Assembly (NCBI GenBank): GCA_021808055.1
Contig: JAKBCH010000005.1
Span: 1 to 64,000 of the forward strand
Origin: Pseudomonadota bacterium
GTDB taxonomy: Bacteria; Pseudomonadota; Alphaproteobacteria; Acetobacterales; Acetobacteraceae
Direction: 5' to 3'
DNA: 64,000 bases
Made by a program: the position numbers and the translations under genes. Shown here piece after piece: positions 25,375 through 34,780 of the stretch. The stretch's first letter is position 1. Every line of letters starts with the position of its first letter. Under the pieces are notes generated by a model that had not been told where the DNA came from, did not search any database, and was given only the letters and a program-made list of their open reading frames with translations.

Positions 25375-26328
25375 ATGGCTCCTTCCTCACTTTCAGCCCT
25401 GCCACAGCCCCCCTTGCCAGCTGCCAGTGGTACATCATGGCTGGTTATTGGCTCAATGCTCGCCGATCTGGCGTTTGAGACCGACAAACTTGGCCGGTTT
25501 ACCGCCTTTGGGCCGGGCCGGGTGCTGGGGCGGCAAGCCAGCGACATTCTGGGGTTGGAACTGGCCAGCCTGTTGAACGGCCCTTCAGCTGAAGAAGCCG
25601 CCCTTAGCGCTAGTGAATTCAGATCGATCATCGTCACCATCTGCGTGGAATGTGTGGCCTGGCATGGGCGGGTACGGCTGAACGGCTTTGAGGCTACGCC
25701 TCGGCTTTACCGGCTTTCCCTGGCGCCGCGGCTTGCTGGCGGGAGTGTCGCTGGCATCTATGGCCTGCTATTCGATATGGAAGCGCCGGAAATGGCGCTA
25801 CCCGGCCAAACTGATGGGATAGCTACAGAAACGCAGACTCACCTTGCCTCTGTGTTGGATGTTGAAACTGGTTTCTGGACCAGCAAGACCTTCGGAGACG
25901 AAATTGCCCGCAGGCTGGACCGGCTGGAAGTGGAAGAGCAGCCTGGGACCTTGCTGTATTTAGGGTTTTCCCGTGCCCCGGAAACGCTTTGGCCTGCCGT
26001 GGCGATGCGTCTGGCGGAGGAGTTGCGGGATATCGTCCGCCCCACGGATTTATTGGGGCGGATTGACGGCACCACCATAGGGTTATGGTGCGACAATATG
26101 GACCATTTGACCGGCGGGGAGCGCGCCTCGAAATTCTGTACCACTTTGCCAGCTTTGCTGCCTGAGACAACGCTGATTACGGTGGGTGTTTCGCCACGCT
26201 GGCCGGGAAGCGGGGAGGATGCCAGCACCGTGATGGAACATGCGGCCGTATCGCTGCGGCTGGCGGATTTTGCGAGCGCCGATGAAGCTGGATCCATGAG
26301 CGCGTGGCGGGTTTGGCAAACCGATTGA
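25375..26328 (+). CDS. PAS-GGDEF-like protein with a degenerate GGDEF motif
   Basis: A 317-residue protein. The first half (about 1-140) looks PAS-like (LADLAFETDKLGRFTAFGPG followed by VLGRQASDILG and LLFDMEAPE). The second half resembles a diguanylate cyclase domain, ending with the typical LITVGVSPRWPGSGEDASTVMEHAAVSLRLA pattern read in parts. Where GG(D/E)EF is expected the sequence is GRIDGTTIGLWC, so the catalytic motif is lost. It probably works as a sensor or c-di-GMP-related scaffold rather than a cyclase. ATG 25375 follows a weak leader; GTG 25369 is also possible, and the frame further upstream overlaps aroC. Confidence 0.65.
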   Translation: MAPSSLSALPQPPLPAASGTSWLVIGSMLADLAFETDKLGRFTAFGPGRVLGRQASDILGLELASLLNGPSAEEAALSASEFRSIIVTICVECVAWHGRVRLNGFEATPRLYRLSLAPRLAGGSVAGIYGLLFDMEAPEMALPGQTDGIATETQTHLASVLDVETGFWTSKTFGDEIARRLDRLEVEEQPGTLLYLGFSRAPETLWPAVAMRLAEELRDIVRPTDLLGRIDGTTIGLWCDNMDHLTGGERASKFCTTLPALLPETTLITVGVSPRWPGSGEDASTVMEHAAVSLRLADFASADEAGSMSAWRVWQTD

Positions 26329-26422
26329 GGCGGAGGCTTAACGCATGGCCCGATGCACCGGGGTGGGTTGCGTGATCTACTCTGGAGCACGATGTTAGGC
26401 GGAGTATTCTGGAGCCATCATT

Positions 26423-26728
26423 TTGAAACTTCTCTCCGCTGTTTTTCTCGCCGGTCTGGCCGCCTCACCTGCCCTGGCCCGCCAAGACCCCACACCGCCG
26501 CCATCAGGCGAAGTGATCCATCTGTTTGGGCCAAATTCAATCACATCGCAGATTATGCCAGGAACGCCACCCAGCACACCAGGCAGCGCTTCTACTTCCG
26601 GTGAAACAACCAGCGCACAGCCAACGGCTGAACCCACATTTGGCGATATTTTTCACCAGATGTTCGTTACCGGCGACCCGAACAAGAATGCGCCCAATTT
26701 TCCGCGGGGGCGCAGCGGCGCGTTCTAG
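26423..26728 (+). CDS. Small secreted proline-rich protein
   Basis: A 101-residue hypothetical protein. The N-terminus MKLLSAVFLAGLAASPALARQ is a good Sec signal peptide with cleavage after ALA. The mature part is rich in Pro, Ser and Thr (TPPPSGEVIHLFGPNSI, GTPPSTPGS) with no recognised domain. The start is a TTG at 26423 with GGAG about eight bases before it. Its stop is immediately followed by a palindromic repeat element. No function is proposed beyond a periplasmic or exported location. Confidence 0.6.
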   Translation: MKLLSAVFLAGLAASPALARQDPTPPPSGEVIHLFGPNSITSQIMPGTPPSTPGSASTSGETTSAQPTAEPTFGDIFHQMFVTGDPNKNAPNFPRGRSGAF

Positions 26729-26866
26729 AGCAGGATGGTTTTAGATCGAATCACGAGAGTGATCCGCTCTAAAATCTGAATCCGCCTCGGTATCATCAAA
26801 ATAGAGCGCGATTCAGACTTTAGGTTTGCTCGCAAACTGAGCGAACCTGAAGTCATCGCGCTCTGA
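26729..26866. repeat. Composite intergenic palindromic element
   Basis: Two inverted repeats in tandem. The first pairs 26739-26754 (TTTTAGATCGAATCAC) with 26759-26774, 14 of 16 positions complementary, loop GAGA. The second pairs 26803-26812 (AGAGCGCGAT) with 26855-26864 perfectly and continues inward with imperfect pairing around TCAGACTT/AAGTC and an inner GCTCG/GAGC stem. The 3' arm region of the first (TAAAATCTGAATCCG) is also roughly the inverse of the 5' arm of the second. It resembles the dispersed AGAGC-bounded palindromic repeats of alphaproteobacterial intergenic regions. It lies between two genes that point toward each other and may also end transcripts. Confidence 0.65.
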
Positions 26867-26910
26867 AGCTTATAGGAGTTGGGCCAGACGATGCCGGCCC
26901 GATCGGTTGG

Positions 26911-27330
26911 TTAGGAATCCTTGGCGCGCAATAGATTGGCCTGGGCTTCGAGATGCTTGGCCATGTTGTCCATCCGCCAGGCTTGGATATCGTAAAACGT
27001 GACATAACCATGTTTCGCGGTATCGATCTGGCTGAAATGATCGACAACCGGCCTGAAATTCGCCGCCTTGGCCTGAGCGAGGGTGAGATGCCCGTTATGT
27101 GTGGTGTTGGCGGCGTAGAATTTCATCATGACTTGCTCTTGGCCCATCATATGGCGGCCTTGGCCGGCATGGCCAGGAAGGCGCATCATGGGCCCACCCA
27201 TCGAGGCTACGCCCATGCCGCCCATGCCGCCTGCGGGGGGAGGAGTCGAACTGCCATTATCGGCAACCATTTGGGCCAGAGCCAGCCCTGGGGCCAGGGC
27301 AATAAGAGTGGCAAACAGAATACGGCGCAT
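26911..27330 (-). CDS. Secreted Met/Gly-rich EF-hand-like protein
   Basis: A 139-residue exported protein. MRRILFATLIALAPGLALAQ is a signal peptide cut after ALA. A Gly/Met-rich segment follows (PPAGGMGGMGVASMGGPMM), with more Met and His (GRHMMGQEQVMMK). The C-terminal half holds two EF-hand-like stretches, around NTTHNGHLTLAQAKAANF and IDTAKHGYVTFYDIQAW, with incomplete calcium-ligand sets. The Met/His content would also suit copper binding; neither is proven. ATG 27330 has GGAG eight bases upstream. It follows rpsD on the same strand, but a strong terminator separates them. Confidence 0.65.
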   Translation of the reverse strand: MRRILFATLIALAPGLALAQMVADNGSSTPPPAGGMGGMGVASMGGPMMRLPGHAGQGRHMMGQEQVMMKFYAANTTHNGHLTLAQAKAANFRPVVDHFSQIDTAKHGYVTFYDIQAWRMDNMAKHLEAQANLLRAKDS

Positions 27331-27410
27331 ATGAACAACTCCAATCAGCTTATCATGCATGATCGGTAGCCGCGTGTTGTAACGCCAGTGTCTCTGCGCT
27401 GTGACAAAAT

Positions 27411-27438
27411 AAAAACGGCGCCCGAAGACGCCGTTTTT
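27411..27438 (-). terminator. Rho-independent terminator after rpsD
   Basis: AAAAACGGCG and CGCCGTTTTT form a perfect ten-base-pair stem with an eight-base loop, 22 bases past the rpsD stop. On the minus strand the T-rich 3' arm is followed by TATTTTG, so it ends rpsD transcripts. Confidence 0.85.
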
Positions 27439-27460
27439 GAATGCTCCAGATAACTGGAAA

Positions 27461-28075
27461 TTAGCGGGAGTAGAACTCGACCACGAGATGCGGTTCCATC
27501 TGCACGGGGAACGGCACATCCGCCAGCTTGGGTGCGCGCACGAAGCGGCCCTTCATGGCGCGGTGGTCGGTTTCGATATATTCTGGCACATCGCGTTCGC
27601 CGCTCTGCGCGGCATCTAGCACCACGGCAAGCTGCTTGGACTTCTCGCGGACCTCGATGATGTCGTTATCCTTCACCTGATAGGAGGGGATGTTGACCTT
27701 CTGGCCGTTCACGGTGACGTGGCCGTGGGAGACGAACTGACGGGCTGCGAACGGGGTGATCGCGAATTTCATGCGGTAGACAACCGCGTCCAGGCGGCGC
27801 TCCAGCAACTCAATCAGGTTCTCAGAGGTGTCGCCCTTCCGGCGGACGGCCTCTTCGTAATATTTGTAGAAGGTCTTTTCGGAAATATTGCCGTAATAGC
27901 CCTTCAGCTTCTGCTTCGCCATGAGCTGCACGCCGAAATCGGTCGGCTTCTTGCGGCGCTGGCCATGCTGGCCGGGGCCGTATTCACGCTTGTTAACAGG
28001 CGATTTAGCGCGGCCCCACAGGTTTACGCCCAGGCGGCGGTTGATTTTATACTTGCTCTCACTGCGCTTGGTCAC
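27461..28075 (-). CDS. rpsD: 30S ribosomal protein S4
   Basis: A primary 16S rRNA-binding protein of the small subunit. 204 residues, the normal alphaproteobacterial length, starting [20 protein letters not shown] after the initiator, with [29 protein letters not shown] and the S4 RNA-binding domain (about 93-155: [31 protein letters not shown]). The start is a GTG at 28075; a longer frame to 28165 is unlike S4. The gene stands alone here and ends at a strong terminator. Confidence 0.97.
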   Translation of the reverse strand: MTKRSESKYKINRRLGVNLWGRAKSPVNKREYGPGQHGQRRKKPTDFGVQLMAKQKLKGYYGNISEKTFYKYYEEAVRRKGDTSENLIELLERRLDAVVYRMKFAITPFAARQFVSHGHVTVNGQKVNIPSYQVKDNDIIEVREKSKQLAVVLDAAQSGERDVPEYIETDHRAMKGRFVRAPKLADVPFPVQMEPHLVVEFYSR

Positions 28076-28188
28076 GGCGCTGGTACCTTTCTTGTTAAAT
28101 CCGCCAGTAGTCTCTTTTCCGTTTTCACGGCAAAGAGCGGGCGCGGGCGACCACCGCCCGTCCACGTTCCCGGCAACGAAGCGCGGCT

Positions 28189-29586
28189 CTAACGGGTTGC
28201 GCGGGGGGCGTCAATGGTTGTGGCGCGCTGCCAGCTTTGCGGCAAGGCGGCGAGAGACAGCCTGATTTGCCGCCGGGCGCGGTGAAGGCCGATTTCCGCT
28301 TGCCGACCCATCCAGACGCCCGCATCGCCCTTTGCGCGGGGCAACCAGCCCTGCCCTAGAATCAGCCCGTGCATGTTGCCTAGGCAAAGACCCAGCTCGC
28401 GCCGGTCCTCCGACTCAGGGTCGGTGTCAGCGGGGGAAATGGCGGGGCATAGCAGGGTAAAGCCCTTAACGGGTTCAGCAAAGCTGAATGATGCATAGCG
28501 CCCGCCTGACTGGCGGGTGAAGCGGGGCATGGCGTCCATTCCGCCGCTAACCGCCCGCAAGCGTGGCGTGTAGCCGGGCGTGAAACCTGCGATGAGCGCC
28601 TGTTCGTGCAGGCTGCGGCGCACCGCTGCCAGCCGCGCGCCGCTGGTAACATGTGGCGCGAAGAGCCGCCGGGCCGGGCTGCGACGCCCCATTTCATGGT
28701 AAAGCTCGCCGCGATTGGCGTTGCAAAAATAGGATTCACATTCCAGCCCTTCGGCCAGCATGATGTCGTGCCGGTCTAGCTCCAGATGATAATAGGTCAT
28801 GGCTGGAGAAGTTTCGTCGTGCAGAATGGTGACGCCGTTGACGAGATGAACGACCGGGATGAGCACCCCCTGCGCATAGACGCAATGCAGGGGCGAAAGC
28901 CGCAGCGTTTTGAACGGTTTGCCGGGGCCAAACGCGCCGGGCAGAATGATGATTGGCCGGGCGGATTTGGCGGAACGGGGCCCGAGATCCAGCGTGCGCC
29001 AGCCGACCCAGCGCACCGGGCGGCGTTCCCCGGCAGCGTTGATGATGGGGTCGCCAGGGCGGATGGTTTCCACCGGCCGGTAGCCTTGCGGCGTGAGGAT
29101 GCTGGTGCCACGCGCGTAACAGGGCAGCTCGCCACCCAAGGTAATGAGCGCGCCGCCGCTGCCATCCTTGGTGATGGCAAGGCTGGGAAGCGAGGTGCCG
29201 CTGGTGGCAACCGCAAAGGTTTGCGCGATGCTCCCTTGGTTGAGGATCTCGATGGTATTACCTGCAATGCTGACGAGATTGGGGGCGATGCCCACCAGAT
29301 CCACCGCATCGAAGCTCGACATGCCAGCGATGCCCGGCAGGTCGGCGGCTGCGTCGTCCACAACCAAAAGGGCGGAGGTGCCGGTGAAACTAATCGGCGC
29401 GCCGGAGAGATCGGTGCTGGAGAGTTCCAGCGTGGTACCGGTGGCGATTTCCAGCGGGCCAGCACCGGTGAAACTGCCGCCTGCCATGAGCAGCTTGCCG
29501 CCTTGGGCCAAAATTGTGCCGGCGCCAAGCAAGGTGGCGGCATTGATGATACCATCGCCCGCAATTGTGCCGGTGACATCCAGCAA
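28189..29586 (-). CDS. C-terminal Hint_2 half of the giant surface protein, as a separate open frame
   Basis: The frame downstream of the G9 tract is open for 465 codons. After about 130 residues of beta-repeat passenger it enters a Hint_2 domain at [20 protein letters not shown] (Cys nucleophile at about 155), then [44 protein letters not shown] and [23 protein letters not shown]. It ends with about 150 residues unlike other genes here. It lacks a clear start of its own and should be read as the natural continuation of the upstream frame. Confidence 0.6.
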   Translation of the reverse strand: MLDVTGTIAGDGIINAATLLGAGTILAQGGKLLMAGGSFTGAGPLEIATGTTLELSSTDLSGAPISFTGTSALLVVDDAAADLPGIAGMSSFDAVDLVGIAPNLVSIAGNTIEILNQGSIAQTFAVATSGTSLPSLAITKDGSGGALITLGGELPCYARGTSILTPQGYRPVETIRPGDPIINAAGERRPVRWVGWRTLDLGPRSAKSARPIIILPGAFGPGKPFKTLRLSPLHCVYAQGVLIPVVHLVNGVTILHDETSPAMTYYHLELDRHDIMLAEGLECESYFCNANRGELYHEMGRRSPARRLFAPHVTSGARLAAVRRSLHEQALIAGFTPGYTPRLRAVSGGMDAMPRFTRQSGGRYASFSFAEPVKGFTLLCPAISPADTDPESEDRRELGLCLGNMHGLILGQGWLPRAKGDAGVWMGRQAEIGLHRARRQIRLSLAALPQSWQRATTIDAPRATR

Positions 29587-29600
29587 GGTTGCGGAAAGCT

Positions 29601-29609
29601 CCCCCCCCC
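29601..29609 (-). repeat. Homopolymeric G9 tract inside a coding region
   Basis: Nine consecutive C's on the plus strand (G's on the coding strand) within the codons for SLAGGG of the giant Hint_2 protein. Slippage to ten G's, or to seven, restores the full-length frame, while eight or nine G's truncate it. Such tracts drive phase variation of surface proteins in many bacteria. Confidence 0.85.
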
Positions 29610-32521
29610 GGCGAGACTGACATTGCTGAATGTGCCAGCCCCGGTGGCCGCAAGCCGCCCGTCGATAGTGAGCGTGCCGCCGGTTTGCGTGAATGTTGCG
29701 GCGGTGAGCCGTGCATCCGTGCCGATGAAGCCCTGCCCCGCCTGGAACGATGCCGCACCGGTGATATTGAGCTCGGCCGCGCCGCCCAGAGTGAGGCCGC
29801 CAGTGCCAATATAACTGGCCGCGGCAATCGTCGCGAAGCCGGTTATACCGATGGTGCCGCTATTATTTACGCCGCCGAGATTGCCCGAAGCGGCACCATA
29901 AGACTGGAGCGTGCCGAATGTGCCGAGGCTTAAGCTGCCCGCTGTAAAGGTGCCAGATTCATCCAGCACCGCAGCGCCGCTAACCCCGAGCAAAGCCGCG
30001 CCGGAAAGGTTGAGCGCGCTCACGACGGCAAGGCTGGAGCCAGCCCCCGCACCCGCCGCCGTGAGGGTGAGATTGCCAGAGATGCTGGCGGAATTGGTGA
30101 GCACTTCCAGCGCGCCAGCGCCGTTGGTGTCGCCGATAACGACATCGCCCGCCAGCGCGGCACTGGCGGCGGCACCGAGGATGACGTTGCCGCCATTATC
30201 GATCTGCAACGCCGTGCCGGAAAAGCCGCTGGCGATCAGCTCATCGTTAAATTCGATCTGCCCAGTGGCCAGCACACCGCCAAGGGCATGGGCTGTGGTA
30301 TCCACATAAAGCCCGCCAGTGCTGCCGAAGGAGACGAGTTCAGCCTCGGTGAAGCCAAGCCCGGAATAACCATTCACCGTGCCGCTGCCGCCACGGTCTA
30401 TGGCGATTAAACTTTGCAGCCCCGCCAGAATGCCGGTGCCGCTGCTGATCGTAAGCACGTCCAGCGCGCCGGTGCCGGTATAGCTGACGCTCGCGATCTC
30501 GGCATTGAGGCTGCTCAGGTTGCTGGCGGTGAGGGTCAGCGCGCTGGATGCTGAGCCTCCCGAAGCGGAGAGGCTGCCATGCGCGGAGGATAAAGTGATG
30601 GTGAGGCTTTGGGTGGTGGCGGCGGCCAGCGCCACGCTTATGCCCAACAGCGGCTGCGCCACCCCGGCTGTGGCCGCGATGCCGCCATTGCTGGTGACCG
30701 TGGCAATGTTTGAATGCAGAACAACCGTTGCATCGCCAGCGGCATCAAAGCTGGCGGCGGGCAGCAGCCCGGCAGGGATGTTGGAAAAGATTGTGTAGCT
30801 TTGCGTGGTGCCGTTGGAATCCACCCCCGAGACAACGAAAGAAGACGCACCCGAGATGGTGCTGATATTGTGCACCACTAAGCCAGTGAGGCCGGGAAAG
30901 ACCAGCTCATCCCCAACGGCAAAGCCTGAGACCGTGCCGGAAAATGCTTCCGGCCCGGAGATGACGAATGCACCGCCATTGCCACCCAGCGGGTTGGCAT
31001 AACCGCCGGTAACAGGCAGGCTGCCCGGCCCGCCGAAATTCAAAGTGACGCCGCTTTGCACAGTGAGCGGGGTGGTGTTGAAAATGCCGACAAGGGGCGT
31101 GACCGGACCCAGCACCATCACGCCGCCGCCCGCAACATCCAGGTTCACACCAGAGGAGACCATGCCGGCATCAATTTCCAGCGTTTCGCCCTGCAAGGCG
31201 AGGATGGTGCCAGTGCCATCGATCATGCCCGAAGCGGAGAAATCTCCCACGGAAAGCGTACCGTTACCTTCCAGTATGGCACCGCTGGCAAGGGTCAGCT
31301 CCTCCTGAAAGTCGTTCGCGGCACCGGTATCCACCGTTAGCCCGCTTGCGAAATCCACCAGGGCGTTGGTGTTGAGCACCAGCTCGCCTTGCAGGGAAGC
31401 CGTGCCGCCGATGAGGAGCTGGCCGGATTCTACAATGTCCTGCGTCGCGATTGTTCCGAAATCGTAACTCGTTCCACCCAGAAGGGCGGAATTATACGGC
31501 AGCTCAAGCACGGCACCCGGTGCTATGGAAACCGCGCCATTGCCAACAAGATTGCCGAGAGCGGAGAGCGTACCGCTGACATCCAGCGTGCCGGAGAGTG
31601 TATCAATGCCGGTGACGAGCGTTTGCGCGCCTTGTGCGTAAGTGGCCGTGCTGGCGGGCGCGCCCACCGTGTTGAGGTAGATGTTGCCAGAGGTGACCGC
31701 ACGCGGCAGCACGCCATCGTGGTTCCAGAGATCATAGGTAAGATGCTGGCCGGAAGCGAGCGATGGCCCGGCAAATTCCAGCGAAGTGAGCAGCGTGTTG
31801 AGTGCACCGATATCGTTGGCGCTGAGCGTGAGGTGGATGGTGCCGGTGCCGATACCATCCGCCGAGATGCCGGTGAGTGCGCTGTAATCGGGCAGCAGCA
31901 ATGCGCCCGCAGAAACAGCCAGGGTGAGTTGCAGCGTTTCCTCAGCCCCTAACCCCATCGCGGCAAGGGCGCTGGCTGTAGGGTCTGATAGCAGCAAATC
32001 TGGCAAGGCAAGCGGCTGGTTGGGCGAAAGCGTAACCAGCTTGGTGGGGGCCACAAAGGCAGGCGCTGTTTGCGGCACGATGGACAGCGCGAAATCGCTC
32101 TGTGCGGCAGCACCTTTATTATCAGTGGCGGAGAGGGAAATCTTGTCCGATGTTATGCCGGATGGTTCGGTAAAGGATAATGTGGCCAGCGCGGCGTTGA
32201 CCTGGGCTGTGCTGCCGGAAATTTGCAGCGTGTTGCCGCTGGAGACCACAGCCGCGCCCCCGCTGGCGTTGGCCGAGAGGGTTGCGGCGCTGTCTCCCGT
32301 CACCAGTTTCAGGCTGATGGCGGCACCCGCCGCGGAATCAGTCACCACCAAGCTGGTGGGCAGGCCGATCAAGGACGACAGGCTCGGTTGCCCGGCTATG
32401 GCGGTGATGGTCGCGGGAACGTTGATGTTTATGCTAGAGCTCACAACTCAAGGTTACATAAATTCAACAGTGGATCAATAAAACCTTGCCGATTCACATA
32501 AATAATTCTCTGGAAACAACC

Positions 32522-34780
32522 ATGGCAGAGCGTGCCGCGCCGCTCCATACTATGGGCATGAAGACAAGGCATAAGAACTCGAAGCCTAAACCGCTGGAAA
32601 GCATGGCAAAACGTGCACCCTTGCCCAGCCGCGATTCGATTAAGCGTTTTCTGGCGGAAGCGCCGGGGGCACCGCATTTCCGCGACATTGTGCGGGCGTT
32701 TTACGTGGCGCCGGAAGACCGCAAAGCGTTGCGCGGCATTGTGAAATCGCTGGAGGTGGAGGGCCATGCCGAGCGCGCCGGGCGCAAACGCCATATAGAA
32801 GCGGGGCGGCTGCCTGAAAATGCGCTGGTGGAGGTTACGGGAATTGACCGCGACGGGGAAGCCATCGCCCGGCCGGTGGTGTGGGACGCACCAGGCAGGC
32901 CACCGGTGATATTCATGCAGCCGGAGCGTAAGGGCACCGCCGCATTGGCGCCGGGGGCCAAGGTGTTGGCGCAGCTAAGGCGCATTGGGCCGGACAAATA
33001 TGAAGGCCGGACCATTAAACGCGTTGAGGGGCAGAGCGGCAGCATTGTCGGGCTGTTCCGCAAGACAGCGCAGGGTGGGCGGATAGAGCCAACCGACCGC
33101 CGGCAGAAAGGCGAATGGGTGGTGCCAGAGGGCGAGACGATGGGGGCGATGGAGGACGAAATTGTCCGCGCTGAACCGCTGCCAGGCAAGCCGTTCGGGG
33201 CGAAGCCCGCGCGGGTGACAGAGCGGCTGGGCAATGCGGAGGATGCGCGCTCGGTAAGCCTCATCGCCATCGCCCAGCACGGGATACCGATGGAATTTTC
33301 TGAAGGCGCGCTAAGAGATGCCAAAAAGGCCAAGCCCGTGGCACTGGGAAAGCGGACAGATTTGCGCGCGTTGCCGCTAATCACCATCGACGGCGCCGAT
33401 GCACGGGATTTTGACGACGCCGTGTTCGCCGCGCCGGAACCGCATGGCTACCGGCTGATCGTGGCGATCGCGGATGTGGCGCATTATGTGAAGCCCGGTA
33501 GCGCGCTGGACCGCGACGCCCGGACGCGCGGCAATAGCTGCTACTTCCCCGACCGCGTGGTGCCGATGCTGCCCGAGGAGCTTTCCAACGGGCTGTGCTC
33601 GTTAAAGCCCGATGAGGAACGCGGCTGTTTGTTTGTGGAAATGCATATCGACGTGCATGGCAACAAGCTGCGCCACGCTTTTGGGCGCGGGTTGATGCGC
33701 TCAGCCGCGCGCAAGACCTATGAGGAGGTTCAGGCGGAGTTTGAGGATAATCCTGAGAATCACGCCCATATCTATGCGGCCTATCATGCGTTGAGCGAAG
33801 CGCGGGCCAGGCGGGGTACGCTGGACCTTGATCTGCCGGAGCGCAAGGTGACGCTGGGCGATGATGGGCAGGTGCAGAACGTGGCCCCCCGCCCGCGTTT
33901 GGCCGCGCATAAGCTCATCGAGGAATTCATGATCCTCGCGAATGTCTGCGCCGCGGAGGAACTTGAGCGGTTGAAGCTGCCCTGCATGTACCGTGTGCAC
34001 GCGCCGCCGACGCCGGAGAAGCTGGATAATTTGCGCGGGTTTTTGGCGACGCTCGATATCTCATTAAAACCGGGCGACCAATTGCATCCGCGTGACCTGG
34101 ACGGGATTCTGAAGCTCGTGGCGGGCACGGCGTCCTCAACCTTGGTGAATGAGACGATCCTGCGCTCCCAGAGCCAGGCGGAATATTCTCCTGAAAATCT
34201 CGGGCATTTTGGCTTAGCGCTGAGCCGCTACGCGCATTTCACCTCACCAATTCGCCGGTATGCCGATTTGCTTGTGCACCGCGCGTTGATTAAAGGGCTG
34301 AGGCTGGGAGCTGACGGGCTGACAGAGGAAGAGATGCACGCCTTTGCCGACTCAGCCGAGCACATCACCGCCACTGAACGCCGCGCCACGCTGGCGGAAC
34401 GCGATTCGACTGACCGCTACCTTGCGCTCTATTTGCAACACCGCGTGGGAGAGTTGTTCCAGGCCAGGGTTTCGGGGGTGACGAAGTTCGGACTCTTCGC
34501 CACTTTAACGGAAAGCGGTGCAAGCGGGTTTTTGAGCATGGCAAGTTTGCCGGATGATTACTGGATGTTTGACGAACGCACCCAGACTTTGTCCGGCCGC
34601 AAGAGCCGTGTTGTGTTCTCATTAGCTCAAGAGATTGAAGTGCGGCTGAACGAGGCAAGGCCGGTGACAGGCGGGTTGCTGCTTGGGCTGGCCGGGGCAC
34701 CTGCCCGCGGGCGGCCGCGTGCGGATGGCAAGGCGAAGCCCACGAAAAAAACCAAAATGAAGCCGAAGCGCGCGCGGTGA
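32522..34780 (+). CDS. rnr: Ribonuclease R
   Basis: 3'-5' exoribonuclease of the RNase II/R family that degrades structured RNA. About 750 residues: a basic N-terminal helix-turn-helix region (LPSRDSIKRFLAEAPG), cold-shock domains (about 75-210), the RNB catalytic domain with the metal-binding cluster DGADARDFDDAV (about 290-301), the SNGLCSLKPDEERGC and FGLALSRYAHFTSPIRRYAD segments, then an S1 domain (FQARVSGVTKFGLFATL) and a Lys/Arg-rich tail. The start is uncertain: ATG 32522, 32552, 32558 and 32603 are all in frame before the conserved part, and none has a strong ribosome binding site. Its TGA overlaps the GTG of the next gene. Confidence 0.93.
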   Translation: MAERAAPLHTMGMKTRHKNSKPKPLESMAKRAPLPSRDSIKRFLAEAPGAPHFRDIVRAFYVAPEDRKALRGIVKSLEVEGHAERAGRKRHIEAGRLPENALVEVTGIDRDGEAIARPVVWDAPGRPPVIFMQPERKGTAALAPGAKVLAQLRRIGPDKYEGRTIKRVEGQSGSIVGLFRKTAQGGRIEPTDRRQKGEWVVPEGETMGAMEDEIVRAEPLPGKPFGAKPARVTERLGNAEDARSVSLIAIAQHGIPMEFSEGALRDAKKAKPVALGKRTDLRALPLITIDGADARDFDDAVFAAPEPHGYRLIVAIADVAHYVKPGSALDRDARTRGNSCYFPDRVVPMLPEELSNGLCSLKPDEERGCLFVEMHIDVHGNKLRHAFGRGLMRSAARKTYEEVQAEFEDNPENHAHIYAAYHALSEARARRGTLDLDLPERKVTLGDDGQVQNVAPRPRLAAHKLIEEFMILANVCAAEELERLKLPCMYRVHAPPTPEKLDNLRGFLATLDISLKPGDQLHPRDLDGILKLVAGTASSTLVNETILRSQSQAEYSPENLGHFGLALSRYAHFTSPIRRYADLLVHRALIKGLRLGADGLTEEEMHAFADSAEHITATERRATLAERDSTDRYLALYLQHRVGELFQARVSGVTKFGLFATLTESGASGFLSMASLPDDYWMFDERTQTLSGRKSRVVFSLAQEIEVRLNEARPVTGGLLLGLAGAPARGRPRADGKAKPTKKTKMKPKRAR

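Larger units (their letters stand above)
28189..32444 (-). pseudogene. Giant Hint_2 surface protein, frame broken at a G9 tract
   Basis: Read leftward from GTG 32444, the gene encodes about 950 residues of repetitive, Ala/Gly/Ser/Thr-rich beta-structured passenger. There are two cadherin/Ig-like modules (about 5-110 and 600-700; each ends in a SFTEPSG or SYTGTGALD-like strand) and a long beta-helix-like part (ATFTQTGGTLTIDGRLAATG). At the nine-G run at 29601-29609 the frame is lost, and as sequenced it runs on in a wrong frame to a stop at 28797. With one more G (or two fewer) it would continue [15 protein letters not shown] into the Hint_2 domain, giving about 1,418 residues ending at 28189. 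It may be phase variable, a pseudogene, or a sequencing error. It has no signal peptide, so export is probably by a non-Sec route (inference). Confidence 0.75.

Noticed and set aside
26729..26866. CRISPR array
   Set aside because: The palindromes are two different inverted repeats without equal direct repeats and spacers; no cas genes nearby. No CRISPR was seen elsewhere in the window.
28786..32501. Several plus-strand open frames opposite the giant Hint protein
   Set aside because: Low-complexity Ala/Pro/Ser translations caused by the repetitive sense strand; no start signals or family features.
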